From Deltaproteobacteria bacterium (GTDB lineage: Bacteria > CG2-30-53-67): a stretch of 64,000 bases of DNA. The stretch spans positions 1-64,000 of the forward strand of contig JAADIO010000005.1 in NCBI GenBank assembly GCA_013151235.1, read 5' to 3'. The position numbers were made by a program, and so were the translations under genes. Every line of letters begins with the position of its first letter. Within the stretch, counting starts at the first letter, position 1. Of the stretch, positions 26,807 through 35,250 are shown one piece after another. The notes under the pieces are model-generated. The model ran no database searches. It was not told the DNA's origin and worked only from the letters and a program-made list of their open reading frames with translations.

Positions 26807-27376
26807 TTATTTTCCTTCCAGCCCTTCTTTCTGCTTACGGAGAAGAGCGGCGATCCCTTCCTCTTTCCAGTGCTTCTCCAGACGGTCTTTCGTCTTGAAA
26901 AATTGTTTTTTCAACTCCCCGGGTGAAACCTCCGCAATCACCCCAACGGTAGAGAGAATATACGGAGTCAGCCTCGATTCCTGCAACACCCGGCTGCCCG
27001 GCATGAAACTCCCCATCAGAATAATGATCACGGAAACCAGGAGACTCCCCTTGAGAAAACCGAAGAGACCGCCGATCAGATGATTCATCCATCCGAGCAT
27101 CGCCTTCCTGGTCCACCGCTCCACATAGGTTCCCATGAGCCGTATGACGATCGAGGACCCGAGGAAGACGGCAACATACCCGAGGATCCTGGCCGCCGAA
27201 TCATGATGAATATAGCGCATCAGGAACTCCGCAAGGTAGCCGTAGGTCTGGTTGGCGATCACGAAACCGAGGATCAGGGAACCGAGTGAAAAGACCTCCT
27301 TCACGACCCCCCGGAAGAGACTCATAACGAAGGTCGCCCCGACAATGACGATAATGATTGTATCAAGGAGATTCAT
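26807..27376 (-). CDS. cvpA: CvpA-family membrane protein
   Basis: 189 residues with about four membrane segments (near 5-22, 29-50, 62-82, 100-120), starting NLLDTIIIVIVGATFVMSLFRGVVKEVFSL, the family signature. CvpA proteins are linked to colicin V production, biofilm formation and envelope stress; the mechanism is unknown. Its ATG overlaps the stop of the M20 peptidase gene (ATGA). Confidence 0.85.
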   Translation of the reverse strand: MNLLDTIIIVIVGATFVMSLFRGVVKEVFSLGSLILGFVIANQTYGYLAEFLMRYIHHDSAARILGYVAVFLGSSIVIRLMGTYVERWTRKAMLGWMNHLIGGLFGFLKGSLLVSVIIILMGSFMPGSRVLQESRLTPYILSTVGVIAEVSPGELKKQFFKTKDRLEKHWKEEGIAALLRKQKEGLEGK

Positions 27377-28560
27377 GACAGGGTTGTTCCTTCCCGAACA
27401 TGCCGGAACTCCCGGACCATCTTCTCACGGACTTCCGGATCCCGCAGAATCATAAGCCCGGTGAGCGCCAGGGCACAGGCCGCCTTTTTCATGACCGTCT
27501 CGGCCGCTTCACTCCTCGCCGCTTCCGCAAAACCTGCGGTATGAGGCATCGACTCAAAATCACAGATCAAAAGTTCCGGATGAATGGCCGGCACCCTGCG
27601 GCTGAGATTGCCGATATCCGAAGAACCGATATAACGCAGTTCATCCTGATCGTCAATGGGGATCCCGAACGCTTCTATCTTCTCCTGAAAGACCGCAGCC
27701 ATCGTCCGGTTCGGCATCATTCCCTCGTAAACGGGCCCCGTGTTTTCAATCTCGAACGTACAGCCTGTCGCCCGCGCCGCCCCTTCGATACACCCCTTCA
27801 CACATTCTACAAGCTTTTCCATGACCGGCCTTTCCAGTGCCCGAACGGCAATCCGTGCCTCGGTAAAAGCGGGGATGATATTCGGGGCGTCCCCTCCCCG
27901 GGTAATGATGCCGTGAATCCGGCCGTCATCGGGAACCTGCTGCCGAAGCGCATTGATCCCGGAAAAAGCAAGGATCATCGCATCAAGGGCATTGATGCCG
28001 AGTTCCGGAGCAGCCGCTGCATGACTGCTCTTCCCGTAAAAGGCGATGCGGAGCTCCGTCATGGCCAGGGTCCGTTTTACCACAGCATTTCGCACCGACG
28101 GATGGAACATAAGCGCCGCATCGATCCCGTCGAAACACCCCTTCTCTATCAGGCGGATCTTCCCGCCGTGCATTTCCTCGGCCGGGGTTCCTACCACCTG
28201 GACAGCACCGGCACACGCAGGGAAAACCGATACCAGTGCGGCACCGGCCCCGACACCGGCCGCAGCAATCAGGTTATGACCGCAGGCATGCCCGAGGTTC
28301 GGCAGGGCATCGTACTCGGCAAGGAAGGCGATCGTCGGACCCGGATCGGAACTTCGGGAGGCCCGGAAGGCCGTTGAGACCCCGCCGATGCCCGGCTCCA
28401 CCTCAAACCCCTGTTGCTGCAGGAAGTCCGTGAGAAGTGCTGCGGCTTCCCATTCTTCATAACCTAATTCCGGCCGGTCGTGGATCGTACGGCTGATCCG
28501 AACCAGTTCCGGAAAAAGCGACTCAACCGTCTCAACAACTTTCTTCTCGAGAGAATCCAT
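27373..28560 (-). CDS. M20-family amidohydrolase/peptidase
   Basis: 395-residue cytosolic metallohydrolase of the M20D group (amidohydrolases cleaving N-acyl amino acids or p-aminobenzoyl-glutamate-type amides). Metal ligands are visible in HACGHNLIAAAG (near 94) and GTPAEEMHGGK (near 130), and a further His in MLMFHPSVRN-type sequence. The central dimerisation domain is about 175-290. The substrate is not predictable. It lies between rnc and cvpA, an odd place for a peptidase; the 9-bp gap from rnc suggests co-transcription. Confidence 0.85.
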   Translation of the reverse strand: MDSLEKKVVETVESLFPELVRISRTIHDRPELGYEEWEAAALLTDFLQQQGFEVEPGIGGVSTAFRASRSSDPGPTIAFLAEYDALPNLGHACGHNLIAAAGVGAGAALVSVFPACAGAVQVVGTPAEEMHGGKIRLIEKGCFDGIDAALMFHPSVRNAVVKRTLAMTELRIAFYGKSSHAAAAPELGINALDAMILAFSGINALRQQVPDDGRIHGIITRGGDAPNIIPAFTEARIAVRALERPVMEKLVECVKGCIEGAARATGCTFEIENTGPVYEGMMPNRTMAAVFQEKIEAFGIPIDDQDELRYIGSSDIGNLSRRVPAIHPELLICDFESMPHTAGFAEAARSEAAETVMKKAACALALTGLMILRDPEVREKMVREFRHVREGTTLS

Positions 28561-28569
28561 CCCGCGACC

Positions 28570-29331
28570 CTACCTTCTGACCGGCCGATGCTTTTTTTGC
28601 AACAAAGAATCACCGGTCCCGCTCCCCTTTTTCCCCTTCAAATGCTCCAGCGCCTGACGAGCCGCCTGCTGCTGTGCTTCCTTTTTGCTCTTGCCGCTCC
28701 CTTGACCGAGAACTTCCCCCTTGACGGAAAGTTCCATGACAAAGATCCGGTCATGGTCGGGACCGGTCGCCCGGCAGAGGGTATATTCCGGCAATACACC
28801 GAACCGTTCCTGACAGGCCTCCTGAAAGGTCGTCTTGTAATCAAAGGGATGTTTCTGTTCCACAACCTTCGGGATCAAGGTCTCAAAATGTTTCAGGATC
28901 ACATCATAGGTCGCCCGGAATCCCTGATCCAGATAGATCCCGGCAATGACCGCTTCCAGGGCATCGGAGAGCAGAGAATCCTTCTCCCGGCCGCCGGTCT
29001 GCTCTTCCCCTTTGCCCAGGAAGAGAAAATCTCCGATCCCGATCTTCCGGGCGACCCCGGCCAGCGTGGTCTCATTGACCAGATTGGCCCGCGCCTTGGA
29101 AAGGGCACCTTCGTCCAGGTCCGGGTAGGCCCGATAGAGATAAATACTGATAATCAACCCCAGGACGGAGTCTCCCAGAAACTCCTGCCGTTCATTATCT
29201 TCCGGATGCAGGCCGGGGTTTTCATTACTGTGGGACTTGTGTGTCAGGGCCGTAATCAGGTAGGGAAGGTGGCGGAAAGAAACCCCAAGGTTTTTTTCCA
29301 ACCGGGATAATCCATTCAACTCTGGGTTCAT
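28570..29331 (-). CDS. rnc: Ribonuclease III
   Basis: Cleaves double-stranded RNA in rRNA processing and mRNA turnover. The nuclease domain has the signature ERQEFLGDSVLG (47-58), catalytic acid Asp54 and the second-site segment DALEAVIAG with Glu126. The C-terminal dsRNA-binding domain (about 160-235) ends in KSKKEAQQQAARQALEHL. The 253-residue length is normal. No strong Shine-Dalgarno is seen before the ATG at 29331, but a 10-bp hairpin sits directly upstream, like the self-cleaved leader of E. coli rnc. Gene order fabF-rnc is common. Confidence 0.96.
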   Translation of the reverse strand: MNPELNGLSRLEKNLGVSFRHLPYLITALTHKSHSNENPGLHPEDNERQEFLGDSVLGLIISIYLYRAYPDLDEGALSKARANLVNETTLAGVARKIGIGDFLFLGKGEEQTGGREKDSLLSDALEAVIAGIYLDQGFRATYDVILKHFETLIPKVVEQKHPFDYKTTFQEACQERFGVLPEYTLCRATGPDHDRIFVMELSVKGEVLGQGSGKSKKEAQQQAARQALEHLKGKKGSGTGDSLLQKKHRPVRR

Positions 29332-29349
29332 AGTGGACTCGAATAACCT

Positions 29350-29375
29350 GTGACGGTCCTCCGGCGGACCGTCAC
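29350..29375 (-). promoter_or_regulatory. Perfect 10-bp hairpin between fabF and rnc
   Basis: GTGACGGTCC (29350-29359) pairs with GGACCGTCAC (29366-29375) around a 6-base loop. It starts at the base after the fabF stop and ends 18 bp before the rnc start, with no T-run. It may be a processing or autoregulatory RNase III site, or a weak terminator. Confidence 0.55.
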
Positions 29376-30611
29376 TCAGTCAACAGAACGGAACACCAGC
29401 GCACCGTTCGTTCCCCCAAACCCCATGGAGTTACTCAGGACGGTTCGCACCCGGGTACGACGCGCTTCGTTGGGTACGTAATCAAGATCGCATTCAGGAT
29501 CGGGGACCTCATAGTTAACCGTGGGAGGCAGGATCCCCTCTTTGATCGCCATGGCCGAGAAGACCGCTTCAATCCCACCGGCGGCACCAAGGAGATGGCC
29601 GGTCATCGATTTCGTCGAACTGACGGCAACCTTCCGGGCGTGATCACCGAAGACCTTCTTGATCGCCATGGTCTCAAACTGATCATTAAACTTCGTGGAT
29701 GTCCCATGGGCATTAATATAGTCGATCTCTTCCGGTGCGATTCCAGCGTCCTTGAGGGCCATGGTCATGCAACGGGCCGCCCCTTCCCCGTCGGGAGCGG
29801 GAGAGGTAATATGATACGCATCACCGCTCAAACCGTACCCTGCTACTTCCGCATAAATCGCGGCCCCCCGTTTTTTCGCCGACTCCATCTCTTCGAGGAC
29901 CACCACACCTGCTCCTTCCGCAATCACGAAGCCGTCCCGTTCCGCATCAAAGGGCCGGCTTGCCCGTTCCGGCTCATCATTCCGTGTGGAAAGGGCCTTC
30001 ATCGCGGAGAACCCTCCCACGGCGAGAGAACAGATCGTCGATTCCGTCCCGCCGGCGATCATGGCATCCGCCGCCCCGCGCTGGATCAACCGGAAGGCAT
30101 CCCCAATGGAGTGCGTCCCGGTGGCACAAGCCGTGACCGGCGCCGAATTGGGGCCCCGGGCACCAAAACGGATGGCCACCTGTCCTGAAGCGAGATTGAT
30201 AATCACCATGGGGATAAAGAAGGGGGTCACCCGACGCGGGCCGCGCTCCAGGAGGACCTTGTGATACTTCTCGATCGCGGGAAGCCCGCCGATCCCGGCG
30301 CCGACGATCACGCCGACTCGGTCGGCATTGCCCTCATCAATGACCAGGCCGGAATTTTCCATCGCCATCTGGCCGGCCGCAAGGGCATAATGGATGAAGG
30401 TATCCATTTTCTTCTGTTCTTTTTTCTCAATATAGCGATCGATTTCGAATCCCTTGACCTCGCCTGCAATCTGAGAAGGATATCCTTCCGGGTCAAACCG
30501 GGTAATCCGGTCGATCCCGGAACGGCCGTGAATCAACCCGTCCCAGGTCGTGGCAAGATCATTCCCCAGAGGGGTCACAACCCCCATCCCTGTGATCACA
30601 ACTTTACGCAT
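29376..30611 (-). CDS. fabF: 3-oxoacyl-ACP synthase II (FabF)
   Basis: Condenses malonyl-ACP with a growing acyl-ACP during fatty-acid elongation. From the ATG at 30611 the protein has 411 residues, with the Cys162 ([11 protein letters not shown]), His301 ([12 protein letters not shown]) and His338 ([10 protein letters not shown]) catalytic triad of KAS II. The frame also opens at 30626; 30611 ([10 protein letters not shown]) matches the family start. It follows acpP in the standard fabD-fabG-acpP-fabF order, with a terminator-like hairpin in the intervening gap. Confidence 0.96.
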   Translation of the reverse strand: MRKVVITGMGVVTPLGNDLATTWDGLIHGRSGIDRITRFDPEGYPSQIAGEVKGFEIDRYIEKKEQKKMDTFIHYALAAGQMAMENSGLVIDEGNADRVGVIVGAGIGGLPAIEKYHKVLLERGPRRVTPFFIPMVIINLASGQVAIRFGARGPNSAPVTACATGTHSIGDAFRLIQRGAADAMIAGGTESTICSLAVGGFSAMKALSTRNDEPERASRPFDAERDGFVIAEGAGVVVLEEMESAKKRGAAIYAEVAGYGLSGDAYHITSPAPDGEGAARCMTMALKDAGIAPEEIDYINAHGTSTKFNDQFETMAIKKVFGDHARKVAVSSTKSMTGHLLGAAGGIEAVFSAMAIKEGILPPTVNYEVPDPECDLDYVPNEARRTRVRTVLSNSMGFGGTNGALVFRSVD

Positions 30612-30624
30612 CGTTTCCATCCGC

Positions 30625-30663
30625 AAAAAAAGGGGGCCGCCCTCCCAAGGATCGGTTCCCCCT
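30625..30663 (-). terminator. Terminator/attenuator between acpP and fabF
   Basis: On the minus strand AGGGGG pairs with CCCCCT (30658-30663 with 30631-30636) around a 21-base loop, and seven T follow. It sits 22 bp after the acpP stop and should reduce read-through into fabF. Confidence 0.6.
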
Positions 30664-30684
30664 CATACATTTCTCCGCAAGGAA

Positions 30685-30909
30685 TCAGGAGTGTGCCTTG
30701 ATATAATCCACTGCGTGCTGCACAGTCGTAATTTTCTCCGCCTCTTCATCGGGAATCTCGATCCCGAACTCTTCCTCGAGGGCCATGACCAGTTCGACCG
30801 TATCGAGAGAATCGGCGCCCAGGTCATCGACAAAGGACGCTTCCGGCTTTACGTTTGCTGCATCGACATCCAACTGCTCCGCAATAATCTTCTTGACCTT
30901 TTCTTCCAT
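30685..30909 (-). CDS. acpP: Acyl carrier protein
   Basis: 74-residue acidic four-helix carrier that holds growing acyl chains on 4'-phosphopantetheine. The attachment Ser34 lies in [13 protein letters not shown]. The start has a strong TTAGGAGGC site. It is encoded between fabG and fabF. High expression relative to fabF is suggested by the terminator-like hairpin behind it. Confidence 0.97.
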   Translation of the reverse strand: MEEKVKKIIAEQLDVDAANVKPEASFVDDLGADSLDTVELVMALEEEFGIEIPDEEAEKITTVQHAVDYIKAHS

Positions 30910-31024
30910 TGTTTTCTTGCCTCCTAAATAAAAAATAAAACCCTCTACATTTCTGATAATACACCAATCACCGGATGATTATGCCTAGTCCGTACCATTT
31001 ATCTTTTCCCTCTTTATTCTTTAT

Positions 31025-31192
31025 GAGCACACGGACCTTTTTGCAAAGCCGTCACATTCAACCCATCCGCTTCCACGGCACAGCAGAAAGTTCCGGATGC
31101 AAGGCGCGAAGGTTTTGAGAAGTGAGGCGTACTGTTCCGTACGCCGCAACGCACTCAAAACCTGATAAACGCAGCAGATGGCGAAGCCGTCA
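31025..31192 (-). repeat. Dispersed stop-adjacent repeat, copy A
   Basis: The body includes TCCGGATGCAAGGCGCGAAG, an IR AGGTTTTGA/TCAAAACCT (31110-31118 with 31155-31163) and an inner hairpin GGCGTAC/GTACGCC (31126-31145). It ends GCGAAGCCGTCA, whose TCA is the fabG stop (TGA). A second copy of the terminal CGGAC-TTTTTGCAAAGCCGTCA is at 31031-31054 in direct orientation. Confidence 0.75.
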
Positions 31193-31930
31193 CATGTACA
31201 TGCCGCCATTGACATGAATCACCTGCCCCGTAATATAGGCCGCCTCATCGGAAGCCAGAAACCGTACGGCGGAGGCGACATCCTCGGGGGACCCTAACTT
31301 GCCCATCGGGATCTGTGCGTAGAGATTCTCCTTCACATCCCCCGCCAGAGACTGCGTCATGGCCGTATCGATAAAGCCGGGCGCAACCGCGTTACAGGTA
31401 ATTCCCCGGGAAGCGAGTTCGCGGGCCACGGTTTTTGTCAGGCCGATCACCCCCGCCTTGGAGGCCACGTAGTTGGCCTGTCCCGCATTCCCCATTGCTC
31501 CCACGATCGAGGCAATGTTGATGATCCGTCCGCTTCTCTGCTTCATCATCGGCCGGGCCACCGCCTTCGAACAGAGGAAGGAGCCTTTCAGATTAATGCT
31601 CAACACCAGGTCCCAGTCTTCTTCCTTCATCCGCATGAGAAGACCGTCTCTCGTGATCCCCGCATTGTTGACAAGAATGTCGATCTTTCCGAATTCGTCA
31701 ATCCCCTTTCTGATCATCTCCGAGACCTCTTCGGCGTCGGCGACGTTTGCCTGCAGGGCAATCGCCTTACGACCGACGGCACGGATCTCCTCCGCCGTTT
31801 TCTCCGCCATCTCCAGGTTCACATCAGAGATAATACAGTCGGCGCCGTCCCGGCTCAAGGCCTGAGCAATCGATTTACCGATCCCCTGGGCCGAGCCGGT
31901 AACCAGTGCAACTTTTCCTTGCAGTGACAT
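31190..31930 (-). CDS. fabG: 3-oxoacyl-ACP reductase (FabG)
   Basis: NADPH-dependent reduction of 3-oxoacyl-ACP in fatty-acid elongation. Classical short-chain dehydrogenase of 246 residues: cofactor motif TGSAQGIG (11-18), NNAG (88-91), and catalytic Asn114, Ser141, Tyr154, Lys158. The start has GGGAGGT and overlaps the fabD stop by 1 bp, so the two are coupled. Its TGA stop lies in the end of a dispersed repeat. Confidence 0.97.
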   Translation of the reverse strand: MSLQGKVALVTGSAQGIGKSIAQALSRDGADCIISDVNLEMAEKTAEEIRAVGRKAIALQANVADAEEVSEMIRKGIDEFGKIDILVNNAGITRDGLLMRMKEEDWDLVLSINLKGSFLCSKAVARPMMKQRSGRIINIASIVGAMGNAGQANYVASKAGVIGLTKTVARELASRGITCNAVAPGFIDTAMTQSLAGDVKENLYAQIPMGKLGSPEDVASAVRFLASDEAAYITGQVIHVNGGMYM

Positions 31931-32874
31931 CAGACCTCCCTACCGGCCGGGATCTCTTTCAGAAGATTTTTCAGCCCCTCGGCATCGGCCGGATTAAAGA
32001 CCCGCACGTTGCGATCAATTCTTCGGATCAGGTTGGACAGAACCTTTCCCGGCCCCACTTCGACAAAGATCTCGATCCCGCGAGCGAGCATGGCCCGGAT
32101 GCTCTCCTCCCACCGCAGTGTCGACGTCAACTGTCGTACCAGGCCTTCTCTCACGGCCTCTGCAATACGGACTTCCTCAGCGGCAACATTGTTCATCAGC
32201 GGAACCGCCAGGTCCTCCATCGGCGTAACATCCAGGGCCTCCTGTAACTTTTTTGAGACCGGCTCCATCAGGGGCGAATGCGAAGGAACACTCACAGGCA
32301 GGACCAATGCACGCTTCGCTCCAGCCTCCTTCGCACGGTCGGAGGCAACCTGCACCGCTTCCCGCTCCCCGGAGATCACGATCTGCCCGGGGCAGTTCAG
32401 GTTGGCCGGGACAACCAAGCCATCGACATCTTCACAGATCTTCTGCAACAGTGCAAGTTCCATCCCGAGGATCGCCGCCATGGCCCCCTCTCCTTCGGGC
32501 ACGGCCTCCTGCATGAAAATTCCCCGTTTACGCACCAGGGAAACGGCATCAGCCAGGTCAAATCCCCCGGCCGCCGTGACAGCGCTGTATTCACCGAGGC
32601 TGTGCCCGGCCACGAAGGCCGGTTTCCATCCCGTTTCGGAATCAAGAACCCGGTACACCGCCATGCTCGTCGTCAGCAGCGCCGCCTGGGTCAGCTCCGT
32701 CCGGTTTAATTCCTTCGCCGGACCCTCCGTACAGAGACGGAGCAGATCAAGTTGAATGGTATCGGAGGCCTCTTCAAAGACACGGCGTGCCGCAATAAAA
32801 TTTTGGACCAGATCGGCTCCCATCCCGACCGACTGAGAACCCTGACCCGGAAAGACAAAAGCTGTATTTTCCAC
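31930..32874 (-). CDS. fabD: Malonyl-CoA:ACP transacylase (FabD)
   Basis: Loads malonate onto ACP. 314 residues; nucleophile Ser92 in GHSLGEYSA, Arg117 region VRKRG and His199 in PVSVPSHSPLM. The start is GTG (32874) with GGAGA seven bases upstream. It leads the fabD-fabG pair. A repeat-containing 214-bp gap separates it from etfA. Confidence 0.96.
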   Translation of the reverse strand: MENTAFVFPGQGSQSVGMGADLVQNFIAARRVFEEASDTIQLDLLRLCTEGPAKELNRTELTQAALLTTSMAVYRVLDSETGWKPAFVAGHSLGEYSAVTAAGGFDLADAVSLVRKRGIFMQEAVPEGEGAMAAILGMELALLQKICEDVDGLVVPANLNCPGQIVISGEREAVQVASDRAKEAGAKRALVLPVSVPSHSPLMEPVSKKLQEALDVTPMEDLAVPLMNNVAAEEVRIAEAVREGLVRQLTSTLRWEESIRAMLARGIEIFVEVGPGKVLSNLIRRIDRNVRVFNPADAEGLKNLLKEIPAGREV

Positions 32875-32911
32875 TGAGAAATCTCCAACCCGGCAGAGCC
32901 GGAGCCAAACA

Positions 32912-33068
32912 ACTTTTCACCGCAGAGGCGCAGAGGGCGCGAAGAAGAGCCTTTCCAGCAGGACACACCTCGCAATCTTCACTGCCTCTCTGCAGTGCAA
33001 TCAATTTGCCTTGTGTTTTAACTAACGTCCGGTTTTACTCTGCGTCCTTTGCGTTTCTGCGGTAAAAT
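32912..33068. repeat. Intergenic element with inverted CCGCAGA-type ends
   Basis: The left end TTTTCACCGCAGAGGCGCAG (from 32913) and the right end CTCTGCGTCCTTTGCGTTTC running to TGCGGTAAAATTTTT (33038-33071) are imperfect inverted copies. The same motif class occurs at 8953-8980. It separates etfA and fabD and has no coding content. Confidence 0.6.
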
Positions 33069-33088
33069 TTTTATTTTCTGCAATCCGA

Positions 33089-34276
33089 TTATTTCCGGAA
33101 GGCCTTGGTCATCATCGGAACGATCTCGAAAAGGTCCCCCACGATCCCGTAGGTCGCCGCTTTAAAGATCGGAGCCTCGGGATCCTTGTTGATCGCAACA
33201 ATCACATCGGAAGATTGCATCCCCGCCAGATGCTGCACCGCACCGGAGATCCCGCAGGCAATATAGAGCTTGGGACAGACGGTCTTCCCGGTCTGGCCGA
33301 CCTGGTGAGAGTAGGCGATCCACTCCGCATCGACGACCGCTCTGGAGGCCCCGACGGCACCGCCTAAAACCCTGGCCAAGTCCTCGATGACGGAAAAATT
33401 CTCTTTACTCCCCACGCCTCGCCCCCCGCTGACGATGATGTCGGCCTCGGTAATGTTGACGGTATCTTCGATCTCTTCAACGGTCTGAATCACCTCCCGA
33501 TGAAGATCCGCTACGGTCCCGTTCATCATCACGGGAATCACCTCACCTTTACGGCCGGCTTCTTCCGGCGCCTGTTTGAAGACCTTGTGCCGGACCGTAG
33601 CCATCTGGGGCCGGTGATTGGGACAGAGGATCGTCGCCAGGATATTGCCGCCGAAGGCGGGGCGGGTCTGAAGAAGTTCCCGTTTCCCCGGATCGACATC
33701 CAGACCGGTGCAATCGGCGGTCAACCCCGTTCCGATCCGTGCCGCCACCCGGGGAATAAAGGAACGGCCGATGGCCGTCGCACCCGTGAGCACGATTTCC
33801 GGTTTCTCCTTTTCGATCAGGTCCGCCAGAACCGACGCATAGGCATCGCCGTTGAAGTCGGCCAACATGGGGTCATCGGCGAGATAGACCCGGTCGGCGC
33901 CGTGGGCGATCAACCATTCCGACTGTTGTGAGATCTCGTGACCGAGGAGAACGGCGCTCAGATGAGTATCGAGACGATCGGCCAGTTTTCGCCCTTCATT
34001 AAGCAGTTCCAGGACCACCGTAGAGATCTTTCCCTTCCGCTGCTCTGCAAAGACCCAGATCCCCCGGTAGGCCGAAAGATCCATCGAAGAGGCGGCGGAC
34101 TGTTCCTCTTCCATCGTAAGGGCGACAAACTCACAGACCTCAACGCAGGCGCCGCAGAGGGTACACTCCTCGCTGATCACCGCGGTGCCGTCAATGATCT
34201 CGATGGCGCCGAACGGACACTGATCGGCACAGATGCCGCAACCCGTACATTTTTCCTTGCAGACGATAATCGCCAT
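33089..34276 (-). CDS. etfA: Electron transfer flavoprotein alpha subunit with N-terminal ferredoxin domain
   Basis: 395 residues. The N-terminal 60 residues form a two-[4Fe-4S] ferredoxin (C-x2-C-x2-C-x3-C in CTGCGICADQC, and CTLCGACVEVC). The ETF-alpha body follows, with the FAD-binding C-terminus SGGRGVGSKENF and GASRAVVDAEW, and YIACGISGAVQHLAGM. ETF alpha with a ferredoxin extension is the arrangement in bifurcating enzymes such as caffeyl-CoA reductase (CarE) and lactate dehydrogenase (LctC). The order acyl-CoA dehydrogenase-etfB-etfA matches carCDE. Predicted role: transfer or bifurcation of electrons between NADH, acyl-CoA substrate and ferredoxin. This reaction is inferred, not shown. 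Confidence 0.92.
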   Translation of the reverse strand: MAIIVCKEKCTGCGICADQCPFGAIEIIDGTAVISEECTLCGACVEVCEFVALTMEEEQSAASSMDLSAYRGIWVFAEQRKGKISTVVLELLNEGRKLADRLDTHLSAVLLGHEISQQSEWLIAHGADRVYLADDPMLADFNGDAYASVLADLIEKEKPEIVLTGATAIGRSFIPRVAARIGTGLTADCTGLDVDPGKRELLQTRPAFGGNILATILCPNHRPQMATVRHKVFKQAPEEAGRKGEVIPVMMNGTVADLHREVIQTVEEIEDTVNITEADIIVSGGRGVGSKENFSVIEDLARVLGGAVGASRAVVDAEWIAYSHQVGQTGKTVCPKLYIACGISGAVQHLAGMQSSDVIVAINKDPEAPIFKAATYGIVGDLFEIVPMMTKAFRK

Positions 34277-34286
34277 TCCCTGTTTC

Positions 34287-35072
34287 CTACACGATATTCA
34301 GCCGCTCAATCTCAGAGACCAGCCGCGCAACCTGCGCCTCCGGTTCCCCTTCGAGAATCTCTCCCTGACGGCGAAACTCCGGCATAAAGATCTTTGAAAC
34401 CTTGGTGGGAGACCCCGAAAGGCCGAGACGAGCCGGATTGGCGCCGATCTCTTCGGCGCTCCAGACCGGAATCTCTATTTTTTTTGCCTTCATCTTTCCT
34501 TTCAGTGAAGGAAGGCGGGGTTCATTGATCTCCTTGACCACGGTAATCACGGCAGGGAGTCGGGTCTGCAAAAGGTCATACCCATCATCCATGAGCCGTT
34601 CCAGCCGCATGGTCCCCTCTGCGACTTCTTCGATCTTCCGCACATAGGCGGCAAATCCCCAGTGGAGATTCTCGGCGATCCCCGGCCCAACCTGGGCGGT
34701 GTCGCCATCAATGGCCTGTTTGCCGCAAAGGACAAGATCGGGTTCACCCATCTTTCGGATCGCCATGGCCAGCGTATAGGCGGTCGCAAGGGTATCGGAA
34801 CCGGCGAAGGCACGGTCCGAAACGAGAACGGCCTCATCGGCCCCCAGAGAGATCCCTTCCCGCAGAGCGGCCTCCGCCTGGGGCGGCCCCATGGTCAGGA
34901 GTGTCACCTCCCCGCCGAACCGTTCCCTGAGCCGGAGCGCCTCTTCAAGGGCGTACATATCAAAGGGGTTCACAATGCTCGGCACCCCCTCACGGACGAG
35001 GGTGTTCGTCTCCGGATCGATCCGGACATCGGCCACATCAGGCACCTGTTTAATACAAACAACGATTCTCAT
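34287..35072 (-). CDS. etfB: Electron transfer flavoprotein beta subunit
   Basis: 261 residues, partner of the ferredoxin-extended etfA 10 bp downstream. Shows the ETF-beta opening MRIVVCIKQVPDV, the signature LCGKQAIDGDTAQVGP (near 115) and the VVKEINEPRLPSLKGKMKAKK segment. Proteins of this kind hold either AMP or a second, bifurcating FAD; which applies cannot be settled by eye. ATG with a modest GAAGAG site. Confidence 0.93.
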   Translation of the reverse strand: MRIVVCIKQVPDVADVRIDPETNTLVREGVPSIVNPFDMYALEEALRLRERFGGEVTLLTMGPPQAEAALREGISLGADEAVLVSDRAFAGSDTLATAYTLAMAIRKMGEPDLVLCGKQAIDGDTAQVGPGIAENLHWGFAAYVRKIEEVAEGTMRLERLMDDGYDLLQTRLPAVITVVKEINEPRLPSLKGKMKAKKIEIPVWSAEEIGANPARLGLSGSPTKVSKIFMPEFRRQGEILEGEPEAQVARLVSEIERLNIV

Positions 35073-35122
35073 CTTGAACTCTTCATTTTCATTCGATCAA
35101 CCGGAACTTCGTCCGAAATCTG

Positions 35123-35249
35123 TGACGGCAATGTAAAAAATCCGGATGCAAGGCGCGAAGGTTTTGTGGAGTGAGGCATACTTTTTCGTACGTTCCAACG
35201 AACACAAAACCTGATAAACGTAGCAGACGGTTTTTTTACATTGCCGTCA
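35123..35249 (-). repeat. Dispersed stop-adjacent repeat, copy B with 18-bp perfect inverted ends
   Basis: TGACGGCAATGTAAAAAA (35123-35140) is exactly complementary to 35232-35249. Inside, AGGTTTTGTG (35159-35168) pairs with CACAAAACCT (35203-35212). The body shares TCCGGATGCAAGGCGCGAAG with copies A and C. It ends one base before the stop of the acyl-CoA dehydrogenase. Confidence 0.8.
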
Positions 35250-35250
35250 C

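Noticed and set aside
27400-28377. 325-residue plus-strand ORF
   Set aside because: Antisense to the M20 peptidase gene, with no recognisable domain.
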